From ANME-2 cluster archaeon (lineage in GTDB: Archaea; Halobacteriota; Methanosarcinia; Methanosarcinales; Methanocomedenaceae), in the NCBI GenBank assembly GCA_022353185.1, contig JAKRWB010000624.1:1-8159 (forward strand): DNA of 8,159 nucleotides, written 5' to 3'. This document shows, piece by piece, positions 1 to 5,806 of this stretch (position 1 is its first letter; every line of letters begins with the position of its first letter). Both the position numbers and the translations under genes were made by a program. The notes beneath the pieces are model-generated. The model ran no database searches, had not been told where the DNA came from, and saw only the letters and a list, made by a program, of their open reading frames with translations.

Positions 1-371
1 ACTTCAAATTGTCCAAGTTCTACATCATGAAGAAGAATAGAATTTACTAGCTCAGCATGCAAGGCAAGATCTTCAATTAGATTTCCTATTGTATCCCTGT
101 GGTGGCCTGTTATTCGTTCAATCGATCTGATACCATTTTTCTTCACAAGATGTTTGCAGATGTTGATTATCTCGGGTTTCGAAAGATGTTTATGATATAA
201 TGGAGTTCCCTTAGTTTCCATGAAAAAGGTCTTGCAGTGATGACAATAATATCTTTGATGACCTGTGCTGTACTTACCACGTTTGATTATATCTTTACCT
301 TCTTCTTTTAGATAATACGTGCATTTCTCATTCTGGCATATTACTTTGATTTCTCCACGAGGTCGAACCAT
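1..371 (-). CDS. IS1-like transposase, N-terminal 123 residues (runs off the left edge)
   Basis: This reading frame starts with ATG at 371 on the minus strand (MVRPRGEIKVICQNEKC) and stays open to the window edge, giving 123 residues without a stop. It has a zinc-finger-like pair, C12-x4-C17 and C43-x2-C46, the latter in RYYCHHCKTFF, followed by a helix-turn-helix-like stretch around residues 64-100 (KPEIINICKHLVKKNGIRSI, then GHHRDTIGNLI). This is the InsA-like DNA-binding half of IS1-family transposases, which in archaea are often a single ORF. The catalytic DDE half would follow, but lies outside the window. No frameshift is visible in the part present. An in-frame GTG three codons upstream is a less likely start. 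I am fairly sure it is an IS transposase and less sure of the exact family. Confidence 0.75.
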   Translation of the reverse strand, partial: MVRPRGEIKVICQNEKCTYYLKEEGKDIIKRGKYSTGHQRYYCHHCKTFFMETKGTPLYHKHLSKPEIINICKHLVKKNGIRSIERITGHHRDTIGNLIEDLALHAELVNSILLHDVELGQFE

Positions 372-434
372 ATTTATCACAAATATGATATACGATTCTA
401 AATTAGATTAAGTATCGTAATTAAGGACACTACC
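1..434 (-). mobile_element. IS1-like insertion sequence, partial
   Basis: The left part of the window is one end of an insertion sequence, seen from its transposase start outwards. Reading the minus strand inward from 434, the sequence GGTAGTGTCCTTAATTACGA resembles the terminal inverted repeat style of the IS1 family (GGT...TG... starts), and it lies about 60 bases upstream of the transposase start, the expected place. The other end is outside the window, so neither the inverted repeat nor the target duplication could be confirmed. The element boundary at 434 is therefore an inference; the transposase itself is clear. The element points away from the metabolic genes and does not interrupt any of them. 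Confidence 0.6.
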
Positions 435-601
435 ATAAATTTTATTTATAGTTCTGGCATTATTAAGCGTTATGACAAAACCAGGATACACTCACTTATT
501 AATATCAATATTTTTACATAGTGGTTTGAAAGAGAAAGACAGAGGGCAAGAAATAAGTATCGGTAGATATATTCAAAAACCAATTGAAAATGAAGGCACT
601 A
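435..601. other. AT-rich stretch without a supported gene
   Basis: Between the inferred insertion-sequence end and the tRNA remnant there is AT-rich DNA. A 65-codon open frame (472-669) crosses it, but it has no visible ribosome binding site, runs through the tRNA-like segment, and its translation resembles nothing I recognise. No tRNA 5' half (a GGGCCTG-like acceptor strand) is present here. It may be leftover DNA from an integrated element. Confidence 0.4.
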
Positions 602-646
602 CGGCTCATAACCGGGCGGCCACCGGTTTAAATCCGGTCAGGCCCA
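602..646 (+). pseudogene. 3' part of tRNA-Met (CAU), probable integration-site remnant
   Basis: The 45 bases fit tRNA positions 29-73. The anticodon loop is CTCATAA (605-611) with anticodon CAT at 607-609. The 3' anticodon strand is CCGGG (612-616) and the variable loop is 5 bases (617-621). The T arm is ACCGG/CCGGT around the 7-base loop TTTAAAT (622-638). The 3' acceptor strand is CAGGCCC (639-645) and the discriminator is A646, with no encoded CCA. Upstream the match stops: only CGG pairs in the anticodon stem, position 28 mismatches, and no D arm or 5' acceptor strand can be found at the right distance. The T loop has T where C56 is usual. A fragment running from near the anticodon to the 3' end is what many archaeal integrases duplicate at attachment sites. 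Fold and pairing are seen directly; the integration history is inferred. Confidence 0.7.
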
Positions 647-670
647 TATTTACATTAAAACCATTATAAC

Positions 671-687
671 AAGGTGGAATTCGAATT
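671..687 (+). promoter_or_regulatory. Shine-Dalgarno AAGGTGG followed by an ATT start codon
   Basis: AAGGTGG at 671-677 is the best ribosome binding site in this part of the window. Seven bases after it comes ATT at 685-687. The frame is closed upstream by TAA at 667-669, and no ATG, GTG or TTG occurs in frame between that stop and a TTG at 811, which lies inside the conserved part of the protein. The start is therefore most simply read as AUU. Confidence 0.6.
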
Positions 688-1155
688 AAGACAATTAGCA
701 CATCAGAAGGAATAGGCGGTCTGCTGAATACATTCCGTCAAATAAGTACAGACTCAAAGAAAATAACCTTCATTGGCACTCCCGGTTTTTGCACTCCATT
801 TGCTGAACTATTGTCGTTCGTGATACGGGGTGAAAATAAGGAACTGGTCTTCATACCCAATACATCAGTGGATTTGGCAAAATCTATCATATCCACACCC
901 CAAGGCATGCAACTTGGTGATGCGGCCGACCCGACAGCTGATACTGTGGTATTGCTTGGCGGGCTTGCAATCCCAAAAATGAAAACTGATGTAAATGAAA
1001 TCAAAAAGATTATTGACGACATCACCAACCCGGATAACCGAACGATAATCGGTGTATTTTTCATGAGCATCTTCCAGGAAACAGGATGGACAAAGGTCAT
1101 AGACTTTGACTATCTCCTTGATTCACATATGAAGAACACAACAATGGAAAAATAA
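685..1155 (+). CDS. DUF2124-like protein of methanogenic archaea, AUU start
   Basis: This is a protein of about 156 residues of unknown function that resembles the DUF2124 family, which I recall as conserved mainly in methanogens. From the ATT at 685 it reads (M)KTISTSEGIGGLLNTF and then a glycine-rich conserved segment, FIGTPGFCTPFAEL, at residues 29-42. If translation began at the later TTG (811) this segment would be lost, which is the main reason for placing the start at 685 together with the AAGGTGG site 7 bases before it. The rest alternates beta strands and helices (ELVFIPN; DTVVLLGGLAIPKM; IIGVFFMSIF), suggesting a Rossmann-like alpha/beta fold. No signal peptide or membrane segment is evident. 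It stands just downstream of the tRNA-Met remnant, with 24 bases between them, so its promoter must be in that short AT-rich gap or was displaced. Family assignment is from memory of the conserved motif. Confidence 0.7.
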   Translation: MKTISTSEGIGGLLNTFRQISTDSKKITFIGTPGFCTPFAELLSFVIRGENKELVFIPNTSVDLAKSIISTPQGMQLGDAADPTADTVVLLGGLAIPKMKTDVNEIKKIIDDITNPDNRTIIGVFFMSIFQETGWTKVIDFDYLLDSHMKNTTMEK

Positions 1156-1214
1156 CACTAACCATTTTTCGGGTAAGAATATTAATTACCTTTCAGAGCA
1201 TTAAGTACTCATAG

Positions 1215-1238
1215 TGCCCGGTAAATCATTATCGGGTA
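1215..1238 (+). repeat. Hairpin upstream of the aSelBL gene
   Basis: A stem of nine pairs can be drawn: TGCCCGGTA (1215-1223) with TATCGGGTA (1230-1238), two of them G-U, around the 6-base loop AATCAT. It sits 25 bases before the next start codon and is followed by an A-rich run. A weaker hairpin, GGTAA/TTACC (1172-1176 with 1186-1190), lies further upstream. It could be a 5' leader structure or a processing site. It is not a T-tract terminator on the plus strand. Confidence 0.4.
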
Positions 1239-1263
1239 AAAAAACACTTATGTTGTATAAATT

Positions 1264-2325
1264 ATGGTATCAATAGCTATTATCGGAGGAGAAAGCTCAG
1301 GCAGGAGTTCACTTGCCGCAAAGCTTGGCAAAAAAGGAAATGAGACCGACATTACCATGTATGACTTTGCCAAAGGCGAGCAGATACTTACTATCATAGA
1401 CCCATCTGGATATCCGGCATCCCCTAAACCCTTAATGACAGCACTTGCCATGGCCGACATGGTATTGCTTTGCATCCCGCCCAAGGGTATGGATGCGGCG
1501 GCCGGGGAGTGTGTGATAGCCATTGACCTGCTGGGTATCAAACAGGGTATCGTTGTACAGACCATGGCTGATAAGTCAAATCCCTATGAACTGCAGGAGA
1601 ACGCTAATAAGTTCAGGGCAATGCTAAAAGACACAACTGCCCGGGACTGGGATATCATGGCTGTTTCCACCAGCACTTTTGAGGGAATGGAAGAGTTGAA
1701 AGAGGGTATTAACAATCTTGGTGCGAAAATTGCCACGCTCCATCTCCAGACAGCAGCCCAGTCCCCCAGGGTGATGATAGACCATTCATTTAATGTGAAA
1801 GGCATAGGTTCAGTAGTGCTGGGACGAGTGACAAGGGGCACCATTCATAAGCATGATAAACTTACCATTTATCCAATAAAACGGGACATGGAAATCCGTA
1901 GTATACAAATGCACGATATCGATGTGGCATCGGCACCATCCGGTTCACGGGTAGGCCTGGCCCTGAAAGGCGTCCAGGCAAAGGAAGTGAACAGGGGACA
2001 TATCATATCAGCTGAAGAGGTGTGCTCCGATGATATTGAACTTGAGTGCAATGTCTCACGTTTCAGTCCTGGATTGGCAGTAGGGAGCACATTGCATGTG
2101 TACGTTTCCCTCCAATCCAGCCCTGTGAAAATATCAGGGATCACTGTGGGCGGACAAAGTGTACCTGAAGTAACGGCTGGCAGCCAGTGCAGGGTTCACA
2201 TAAGTATTGAAGAGGAACTGGCCTTTAGTACGGAAGATACATTCATTATATCGGACCTGAACAAACCTCGACAGCGATTCATTGCCGCGGGGTTGCTCCC
2301 CCGGACCCAGGGGGCGGGGGCTTGA
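1264..2325 (+). CDS. Archaeal SelB-like elongation-factor homologue (aSelBL) with degenerate G domain
   Basis: This 353-residue protein has the order G domain (about 1-165), EF-Tu domain II (about 167-250, starting near VMIDHSFNVKGIGSVVLGRV) and a domain III-like barrel. It matches the archaeal SelB-like family found in methanogens that need not use selenocysteine. The GTPase motifs are worn. The P-loop is G8-x4-G13-R14-S15, with arginine in place of the catalytic lysine. The stretch to DPSG (46-49) is only about 32 residues, so switch I is very short. The NKxD position reads TMAD (100-103). It probably does not hydrolyse GTP in the usual way, but it may still bind tRNA or the ribosome through domains II and III. 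Its role is unknown; a pyrrolysyl-tRNA factor has been proposed for the family and disputed. ATG 1264 begins directly at the first beta strand; no clear ribosome binding site is seen, so a leaderless message is possible. It overlaps the next gene by 4 bases. Confidence 0.8.
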   Translation: MVSIAIIGGESSGRSSLAAKLGKKGNETDITMYDFAKGEQILTIIDPSGYPASPKPLMTALAMADMVLLCIPPKGMDAAAGECVIAIDLLGIKQGIVVQTMADKSNPYELQENANKFRAMLKDTTARDWDIMAVSTSTFEGMEELKEGINNLGAKIATLHLQTAAQSPRVMIDHSFNVKGIGSVVLGRVTRGTIHKHDKLTIYPIKRDMEIRSIQMHDIDVASAPSGSRVGLALKGVQAKEVNRGHIISAEEVCSDDIELECNVSRFSPGLAVGSTLHVYVSLQSSPVKISGITVGGQSVPEVTAGSQCRVHISIEEELAFSTEDTFIISDLNKPRQRFIAAGLLPRTQGAGA

Positions 2326-3113
2326 GCGAGATTGCCGTATTGTGTGACGATGTGGCTGAGGCTGTGGCCCGGGCAATAAAGGAACTGGTGGGAACTCAAA
2401 AAGGAAACCGTGTTGTGGGTATGGGCGCAGATGGAACTCCTTCCAAGTTGATCGATATTGTCGCCGAGGATGCCGCATTGGAGATACTGGCATCATCAGG
2501 TATTGACATGAAGGTGGTATCTGAGGAAAAAGGTAGTTTCGCCTATGGGGAGCGGCCGGAATTTACTGTGGTGTTAGACCCACTTGACGGCACCTTCAAT
2601 GCAACCCGCAATATTCCCTTTTATTCAGTTTCTATAGCCATTGGAAATAATGACCTTTCAGATATTAGATATGCTAAAGTGTTCAACCTTGCCAACGGTA
2701 CGGATTTTACTGCATCCCTGGGAGAAGGTGCGCTGTGCAATGGCCAGGAGATACAAACTTCTTCGGTGAACAGGATGCAGGATCTAACAGTGGCTACCTA
2801 TGCATATGACAACGGCTGGGATGTGTTAAAACGCCTGGGCAGGCAAGTGCGCCGTATTCGTACCCTGGGCAGCGTGGCGCTGGAACTATGTTACGTGGCA
2901 TCGGGCAGTTTTGATGCTTTTGTGGATACCCGCAATAGGCTGCGTATGATGGATGTTGCGGCCGGTTTACTTATAATTAAGGAGGCGGGTGGTAAGGTGA
3001 CTGACGGACAGGGAAATCTGCCAAATGGTGAACTGAGCGTCATTGATAGGGTAAACATTGTAGCATCAAATGGTATTATCCATACCGCACTTGAAAAAAC
3101 AATAGGGTTATAA
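2322..3113 (+). CDS. Archaeal inositol monophosphatase / fructose-1,6-bisphosphatase, possibly NADP phosphatase
   Basis: A cytoplasmic Mg-dependent sugar phosphatase of 263 residues, resembling Methanocaldococcus MJ0109. Family members hydrolyse inositol-1-phosphate and fructose-1,6-bisphosphate, and some also NADP. The metal site is complete: GADGTPSKLID (35-45), E68-E69 in VSEEKG, D86-P-L-D89-G-T in VVLDPLDGTFNA, and D211 in MMDVAAG. The late segment RIRTLGSVALELCYVASGSF (about 179-197) is typical of archaeal members. The start is TTG at 2322, overlapping the previous stop as TTGA; later starts (TTG 2340, GTG 2352) would trim the first helix. There is no clear GGAGG site. Instead a C-run and G-run (2298-2302 with 2310-2314) can pair just before the start, so translation is probably coupled to the upstream gene. 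NAD kinase follows 60 bases on, supporting a role in NADP balance. A gluconeogenic FBPase or inositol lipid role is equally possible. Confidence 0.88.
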   Translation: MSEIAVLCDDVAEAVARAIKELVGTQKGNRVVGMGADGTPSKLIDIVAEDAALEILASSGIDMKVVSEEKGSFAYGERPEFTVVLDPLDGTFNATRNIPFYSVSIAIGNNDLSDIRYAKVFNLANGTDFTASLGEGALCNGQEIQTSSVNRMQDLTVATYAYDNGWDVLKRLGRQVRRIRTLGSVALELCYVASGSFDAFVDTRNRLRMMDVAAGLLIIKEAGGKVTDGQGNLPNGELSVIDRVNIVASNGIIHTALEKTIGL

Positions 3114-3173
3114 TACGTAACAGATTATACTATTTTTAATATCGTAAAATGGAAGGGTTTGAAGGGGAAATCG

Positions 3174-3998
3174 ATGATAAAAAAAGTAGGAGTGGTCTCC
3201 CGTTGCGATAAGCCCGGCGCTGTGGGTATTGCAAGAGAGATTATTGAGCACCTTCGGGAAAAGCTTGACGTTTTTGTGGACCCGGGTACGGCCTTTGAAC
3301 TGGGTATGGAAGGTTTACCTGTAGGTCAGATGCGTCAGGAGGGGGTGGATTTAATTATTGCCGTGGGTGGGGACGGTACTGTACTCAGGGCCATACAGCA
3401 CATGGATGACCCACTGCCGGTTATGGGTGTAAATATGGGTACTGTGGGTTTTCTTGTGGACGTAGATGCAGAAGAAGCATTGCAGACCATTGATTCCATC
3501 CTTACCGGATTCCAGGTTGATGAGAGGTTCCGTCTGGATGTATGGATAAATGATGCAAAACTTCCATCTGCTACAAATGAAGTGGTCATCATTACTGCCC
3601 ACCCTGCCAAGATACTTGCCTATAAAGTTTGGGTAGATGGGATCAAACTGGAAGAATTGAGGGCAGACGGACTGGTCATTGCCACGCCCACCGGTTCCAC
3701 TGCATACGCCATGAGTGCCGGGGGTCCCATTGTAGACCCAAGGGTAGATGCCACAGTAGTAGTGCCGCTTGCTCCATTCAAACTGTCTTCACGTCCGTGG
3801 GCCATACCAGGCAATAGCAAAATAAAAGTGGAACTGCTTTTGCGTAATAAAGAAGCAGTGGTAGTAGTGGACGGACAGTCTTCACAAAGTATTTCTTCAA
3901 ACGATATTATAAGGATTGAAAAGGCAGCCAACCCGGCACGTTTCGTACGCATCAAGGATAATGGTTTTTACGATAAGGTAAAAAGTAAATTATATTGA
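3174..3998 (+). CDS. nadK: NAD kinase (ATP/polyphosphate-NAD kinase)
   Basis: This enzyme phosphorylates NAD to NADP in the cytoplasm, the only source of NADP. The 274-residue protein has the family signatures in order: the N-terminal Rossmann-like half starting KKVGVVSR, the GGDGT motif at about 65-69 followed by TVLRAIQ, GVNMGTVGFL, the TNE motif at about 134-136, and the NAD-binding glycine-rich ATPTGSTAYAMSAGGPIV at about 170-187. The second half ends in a beta-rich domain (VVVDGQ). ATG 3174 is preferred to the in-frame TTG at 3159, because GAAGGGG (3161-3167) is 6 bases ahead of the ATG and would lie inside the gene if the TTG were used. AT-rich DNA at about 3123-3140 could hold a TATA-like box, so the gene may have its own promoter besides read-through from the phosphatase. 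The length is normal for archaeal unfused enzymes. Confidence 0.93.
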   Translation: MIKKVGVVSRCDKPGAVGIAREIIEHLREKLDVFVDPGTAFELGMEGLPVGQMRQEGVDLIIAVGGDGTVLRAIQHMDDPLPVMGVNMGTVGFLVDVDAEEALQTIDSILTGFQVDERFRLDVWINDAKLPSATNEVVIITAHPAKILAYKVWVDGIKLEELRADGLVIATPTGSTAYAMSAGGPIVDPRVDATVVVPLAPFKLSSRPWAIPGNSKIKVELLLRNKEAVVVVDGQSSQSISSNDIIRIEKAANPARFVRIKDNGFYDKVKSKLY

Positions 3999-4052
3999 AT
4001 AAAACATTTAGACTTAATTTAGGTTACAGCGTAAAAGGAACAGGTAATATCA

Positions 4053-4727
4053 ATGATAATCGCAGTTTCAATAGGAGGGTCAGTGTTGACAAGCGACCTA
4101 GACCCAGAGAGGATACAGAAGTATGCGGATAGCATCAAACAGCTTGCAAAGGACCATACTGTTTATGTGATTGTTGGGGGTGGCAGAGTTGCCAGGGAAT
4201 ATATCAAAACTGCAAGGGTGCTGGGTGCCAACCATGCGGAATGCGACGTTATCGGCATAGATATTACCCGCATCAATGCCAGGCTCCTGATCTCAGCCCT
4301 GGGTAGTCGTGCATACATCGAACCTGCCACCAGTTACCCTGAAGCTGCAAAGGCGGCCCTTACAGGGCAGATCGTGGTGATGGGTGGTTTGATACCTGGT
4401 CAGACCACTGATGCAGTTTCAGCGGTCCTGGCAGAGTACGTGGGTGCTGACCTGCTCATCAATGCTACATCAGTAGACGGTGTATATTCGGCAGACCCGA
4501 ATACAGATAAAGATGCAACAAAATTCGATACCATGACACCTGCCCAGCTTGTGGATGTAGTGATGAAGATTGATATGGTCGCAGGTTCCAATTCACCTCT
4601 GGACCCCCTGGCCGCTAAGATCATACAGCGTTGCGGTATCAAAACCATTGTGATAGATGGAAGGGAACCGAACAATATCATTGAGGCTGCTGTGGGGCGG
4701 CACAGCGGCACGCTGATTTCCAGTTAA
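4053..4727 (+). CDS. pyrH: Archaeal-type UMP kinase
   Basis: This amino-acid-kinase-fold enzyme converts UMP to UDP in pyrimidine nucleotide synthesis. At 224 residues it has the short length of archaeal UMP kinases. It begins MIIAVSIGGSVL, with the glycine-rich phosphate loop at 8-10, then VGGGRVAREYI (41-51), which is characteristic of the archaeal subgroup. Later come VMGGLIPGQTTDAV and the nucleotide-binding segment GADLLINATSVDGVYSADP. CAGGT (4041-4045) lies 7 bases before the ATG and fits a ribosome binding site. The gene is separated from NAD kinase by 54 bases and from the next gene by more than 200, so it may be monocistronic. Its stop codon lies inside an 18-base tandem duplication (see 4719-4754). 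Other amino-acid-kinase members, such as MfnE, are less likely given these motifs. Confidence 0.92.
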   Translation: MIIAVSIGGSVLTSDLDPERIQKYADSIKQLAKDHTVYVIVGGGRVAREYIKTARVLGANHAECDVIGIDITRINARLLISALGSRAYIEPATSYPEAAKAALTGQIVVMGGLIPGQTTDAVSAVLAEYVGADLLINATSVDGVYSADPNTDKDATKFDTMTPAQLVDVVMKIDMVAGSNSPLDPLAAKIIQRCGIKTIVIDGREPNNIIEAAVGRHSGTLISS

Positions 4728-4754
4728 TCAATTAAATCCGGTTAATCAATTAAA
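4719..4754 (+). repeat. 18-bp tandem duplication across the UMP kinase stop codon
   Basis: TCCAGTTAATCAATTAAA (4719-4736) is followed directly by TCCGGTTAATCAATTAAA (4737-4754), one mismatch apart. The first copy contains the last codons and the TAA (4725-4727) of the UMP kinase gene. It looks like a local slippage duplication that left the coding end unchanged. Confidence 0.8.
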
Positions 4755-4830
4755 CCGAATATATCCATTTTCCGACACAATACCAAAATCCAGTTATACA
4801 ATGAAATAGGTCAAATGCAGAGGCGACTAT

Positions 4831-4904
4831 AAATCTGTGTGAATCAGTGAAATCTGTGTCTACAAAAATAATAAGACACAGATTTCACTGATTCACACTG
4901 ATTT
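4831..4904. repeat. Long inverted repeat (31-bp arms, 12-bp loop), MITE-like
   Basis: The left arm 4831-4861 and right arm 4874-4904 are reverse complements with a single mismatch, around the A-rich loop 4862-4873. Each arm is built from repeated words: AAATCTGTGT occurs at 4831-4840 and again at 4850-4859, around GAATCAGTG. The transcript would form a very stable hairpin. It does not end in a T-run on the plus strand beyond TTTT, though it could stop or process UMP kinase transcripts. The perfect symmetry and intergenic site suggest a miniature non-autonomous element or a dispersed repeat family. The 76 bases before it (4755-4830) contain nothing I can name. Confidence 0.85.
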
Positions 4905-4974
4905 TACCTAACGTCAGTTTCAACAAAATAACTGATTTTTGGAACAGTGCCTCATTTTCCATTCATGTGATGTT

Positions 4975-5760
4975 ATGAGTTCCGGACTAGACCCCAGCAA
5001 AATCAGTTTTTCATACCCGCCCCCGACCAGCGACATGTCTAAATTTGCTAATACTCTGGTTGACATGGGATTTACTGGCTGGGAGTTGGTTTGTGACAGG
5101 CGCCAGGGACCGGATGAATTAAACATTAAAGAGGTAGCATCGGTCCTTGAGACTACTGACCTGAACATTACCGTTCATCTCCCATTTTCTGACCTGAACC
5201 TTGCCAGTCTCAATGAGCCTATCTGGAACGAAACCCTGCACCAGATGAAGGAATGGATACAGCTTATGTCGCCCTACTCAAAACTGGCTGTGGTACATCC
5301 TGGCCATCTTTCCCCGCTGGGTATGCAGCTACCTGACCTTGCATGGCAGCGCAACATCCAGGGGCTCCAGCAATTATGCGACTATGCGGCCCGGTTCGAC
5401 ATGACCATCGGGGTGGAGAATATGGTCAACATGGAATTCATATTTGGCAAGTATGCCGAGGAAATGTTGGGTATGATAGAATCGGTTGACCGGGATAACC
5501 TTGGGATGACCTTTGATGTGGGACATGCCAACACCAATAAAGCCGTATCTTCATTCCTTGAAAAGTGTCCCGGTAAAATTGTGCACGTGCATCTTCATGA
5601 TAACAAAGGACGCAGGGACGAACACCTGCCTCTGGGTGAAGGTTCCGTTGATTGGGCTGCTGTGACCGGAAAACTTTCAAAACTTGATGTCAGGTACGTG
5701 CTGGAGTCCCGCACATTCGAGTTCGCCCAGCAGAGTCTTGATTATCTTCGGGCACTTTAA
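4975..5760 (+). CDS. Sugar phosphate isomerase/epimerase-like TIM-barrel protein
   Basis: A 261-residue protein of the xylose-isomerase-like/AP endonuclease 2 TIM-barrel superfamily. It begins with the first strand KISFSYPPP and the helix ending in MGFTGWELV. Residues placed to bind a metal are all present at strand ends: H in TVHLPFSDLN, H in VVHPGHLSP, E in GVENMVNM, D and H in FDVGHAN, H in VHVHLHDN, and E in VLESRTF. Such enzymes isomerise or epimerise sugars or related keto compounds in the cytoplasm, or act as endonuclease IV relatives; the substrate here cannot be told. ATG 4975 starts just before the first strand. An in-frame TTG at 4939 would add 12 residues with no obvious role. A weak TGTGAT element precedes the ATG. 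The upstream region contains the long inverted repeat. The coding end overlaps no other real gene. Confidence 0.85.
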   Translation: MSSGLDPSKISFSYPPPTSDMSKFANTLVDMGFTGWELVCDRRQGPDELNIKEVASVLETTDLNITVHLPFSDLNLASLNEPIWNETLHQMKEWIQLMSPYSKLAVVHPGHLSPLGMQLPDLAWQRNIQGLQQLCDYAARFDMTIGVENMVNMEFIFGKYAEEMLGMIESVDRDNLGMTFDVGHANTNKAVSSFLEKCPGKIVHVHLHDNKGRRDEHLPLGEGSVDWAAVTGKLSKLDVRYVLESRTFEFAQQSLDYLRAL

Positions 5761-5769
5761 ACCAAACAT

Positions 5770-5777
5770 TTTATATC
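5770..5777 (+). promoter_or_regulatory. Candidate TATA box for the ligase/ACT unit
   Basis: TTTATATC lies about 37 bases before the ligase ATG, in a short AT-rich gap after the isomerase stop. An archaeal TATA box places the transcript start about 25 bases downstream, near 5800, giving a very short leader that still holds CAGGGATT before the ATG. The call is by pattern only. Confidence 0.4.
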
Positions 5778-5806
5778 TTTTTAGAGAAGAGTATTCAGGG
5801 ATTACC

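Noticed and set aside
602..646. A split (trans-spliced) tRNA 3' half
   Set aside because: Split archaeal tRNAs normally break at an intron position such as 37/38 with a GC-rich pairing leader; here the match begins around position 29 and the upstream DNA is AT-rich.
472..669. 65-codon open frame on the plus strand
   Set aside because: It has no ribosome binding site, runs through the tRNA-like segment in a frame with no family resemblance, and its end is set by chance near the next gene.
811..1155. TTG at 811 as the start of the DUF2124-like gene
   Set aside because: It would cut off the conserved GTPGFCTPFAE segment, and the reading frame is open and family-like back to 685.
3159..3173. 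TTG 3159 as the NAD kinase start
   Set aside because: The only well-placed ribosome binding site, GAAGGGG at 3161-3167, would be inside the coding part; ATG 3174 fits it and the family N-terminus.
4831..4904. CRISPR-like repeat from the repeated AAATCTGTGT words
   Set aside because: The words are parts of one palindrome, with no regular spacers and only two copies per arm.
5684..5806. N-terminal extension of the aryl-CoA ligase over the isomerase end
   Set aside because: The extra residues look random, overlap the true isomerase coding end, and skip a TATA-like box and the family start MPEYWDP.
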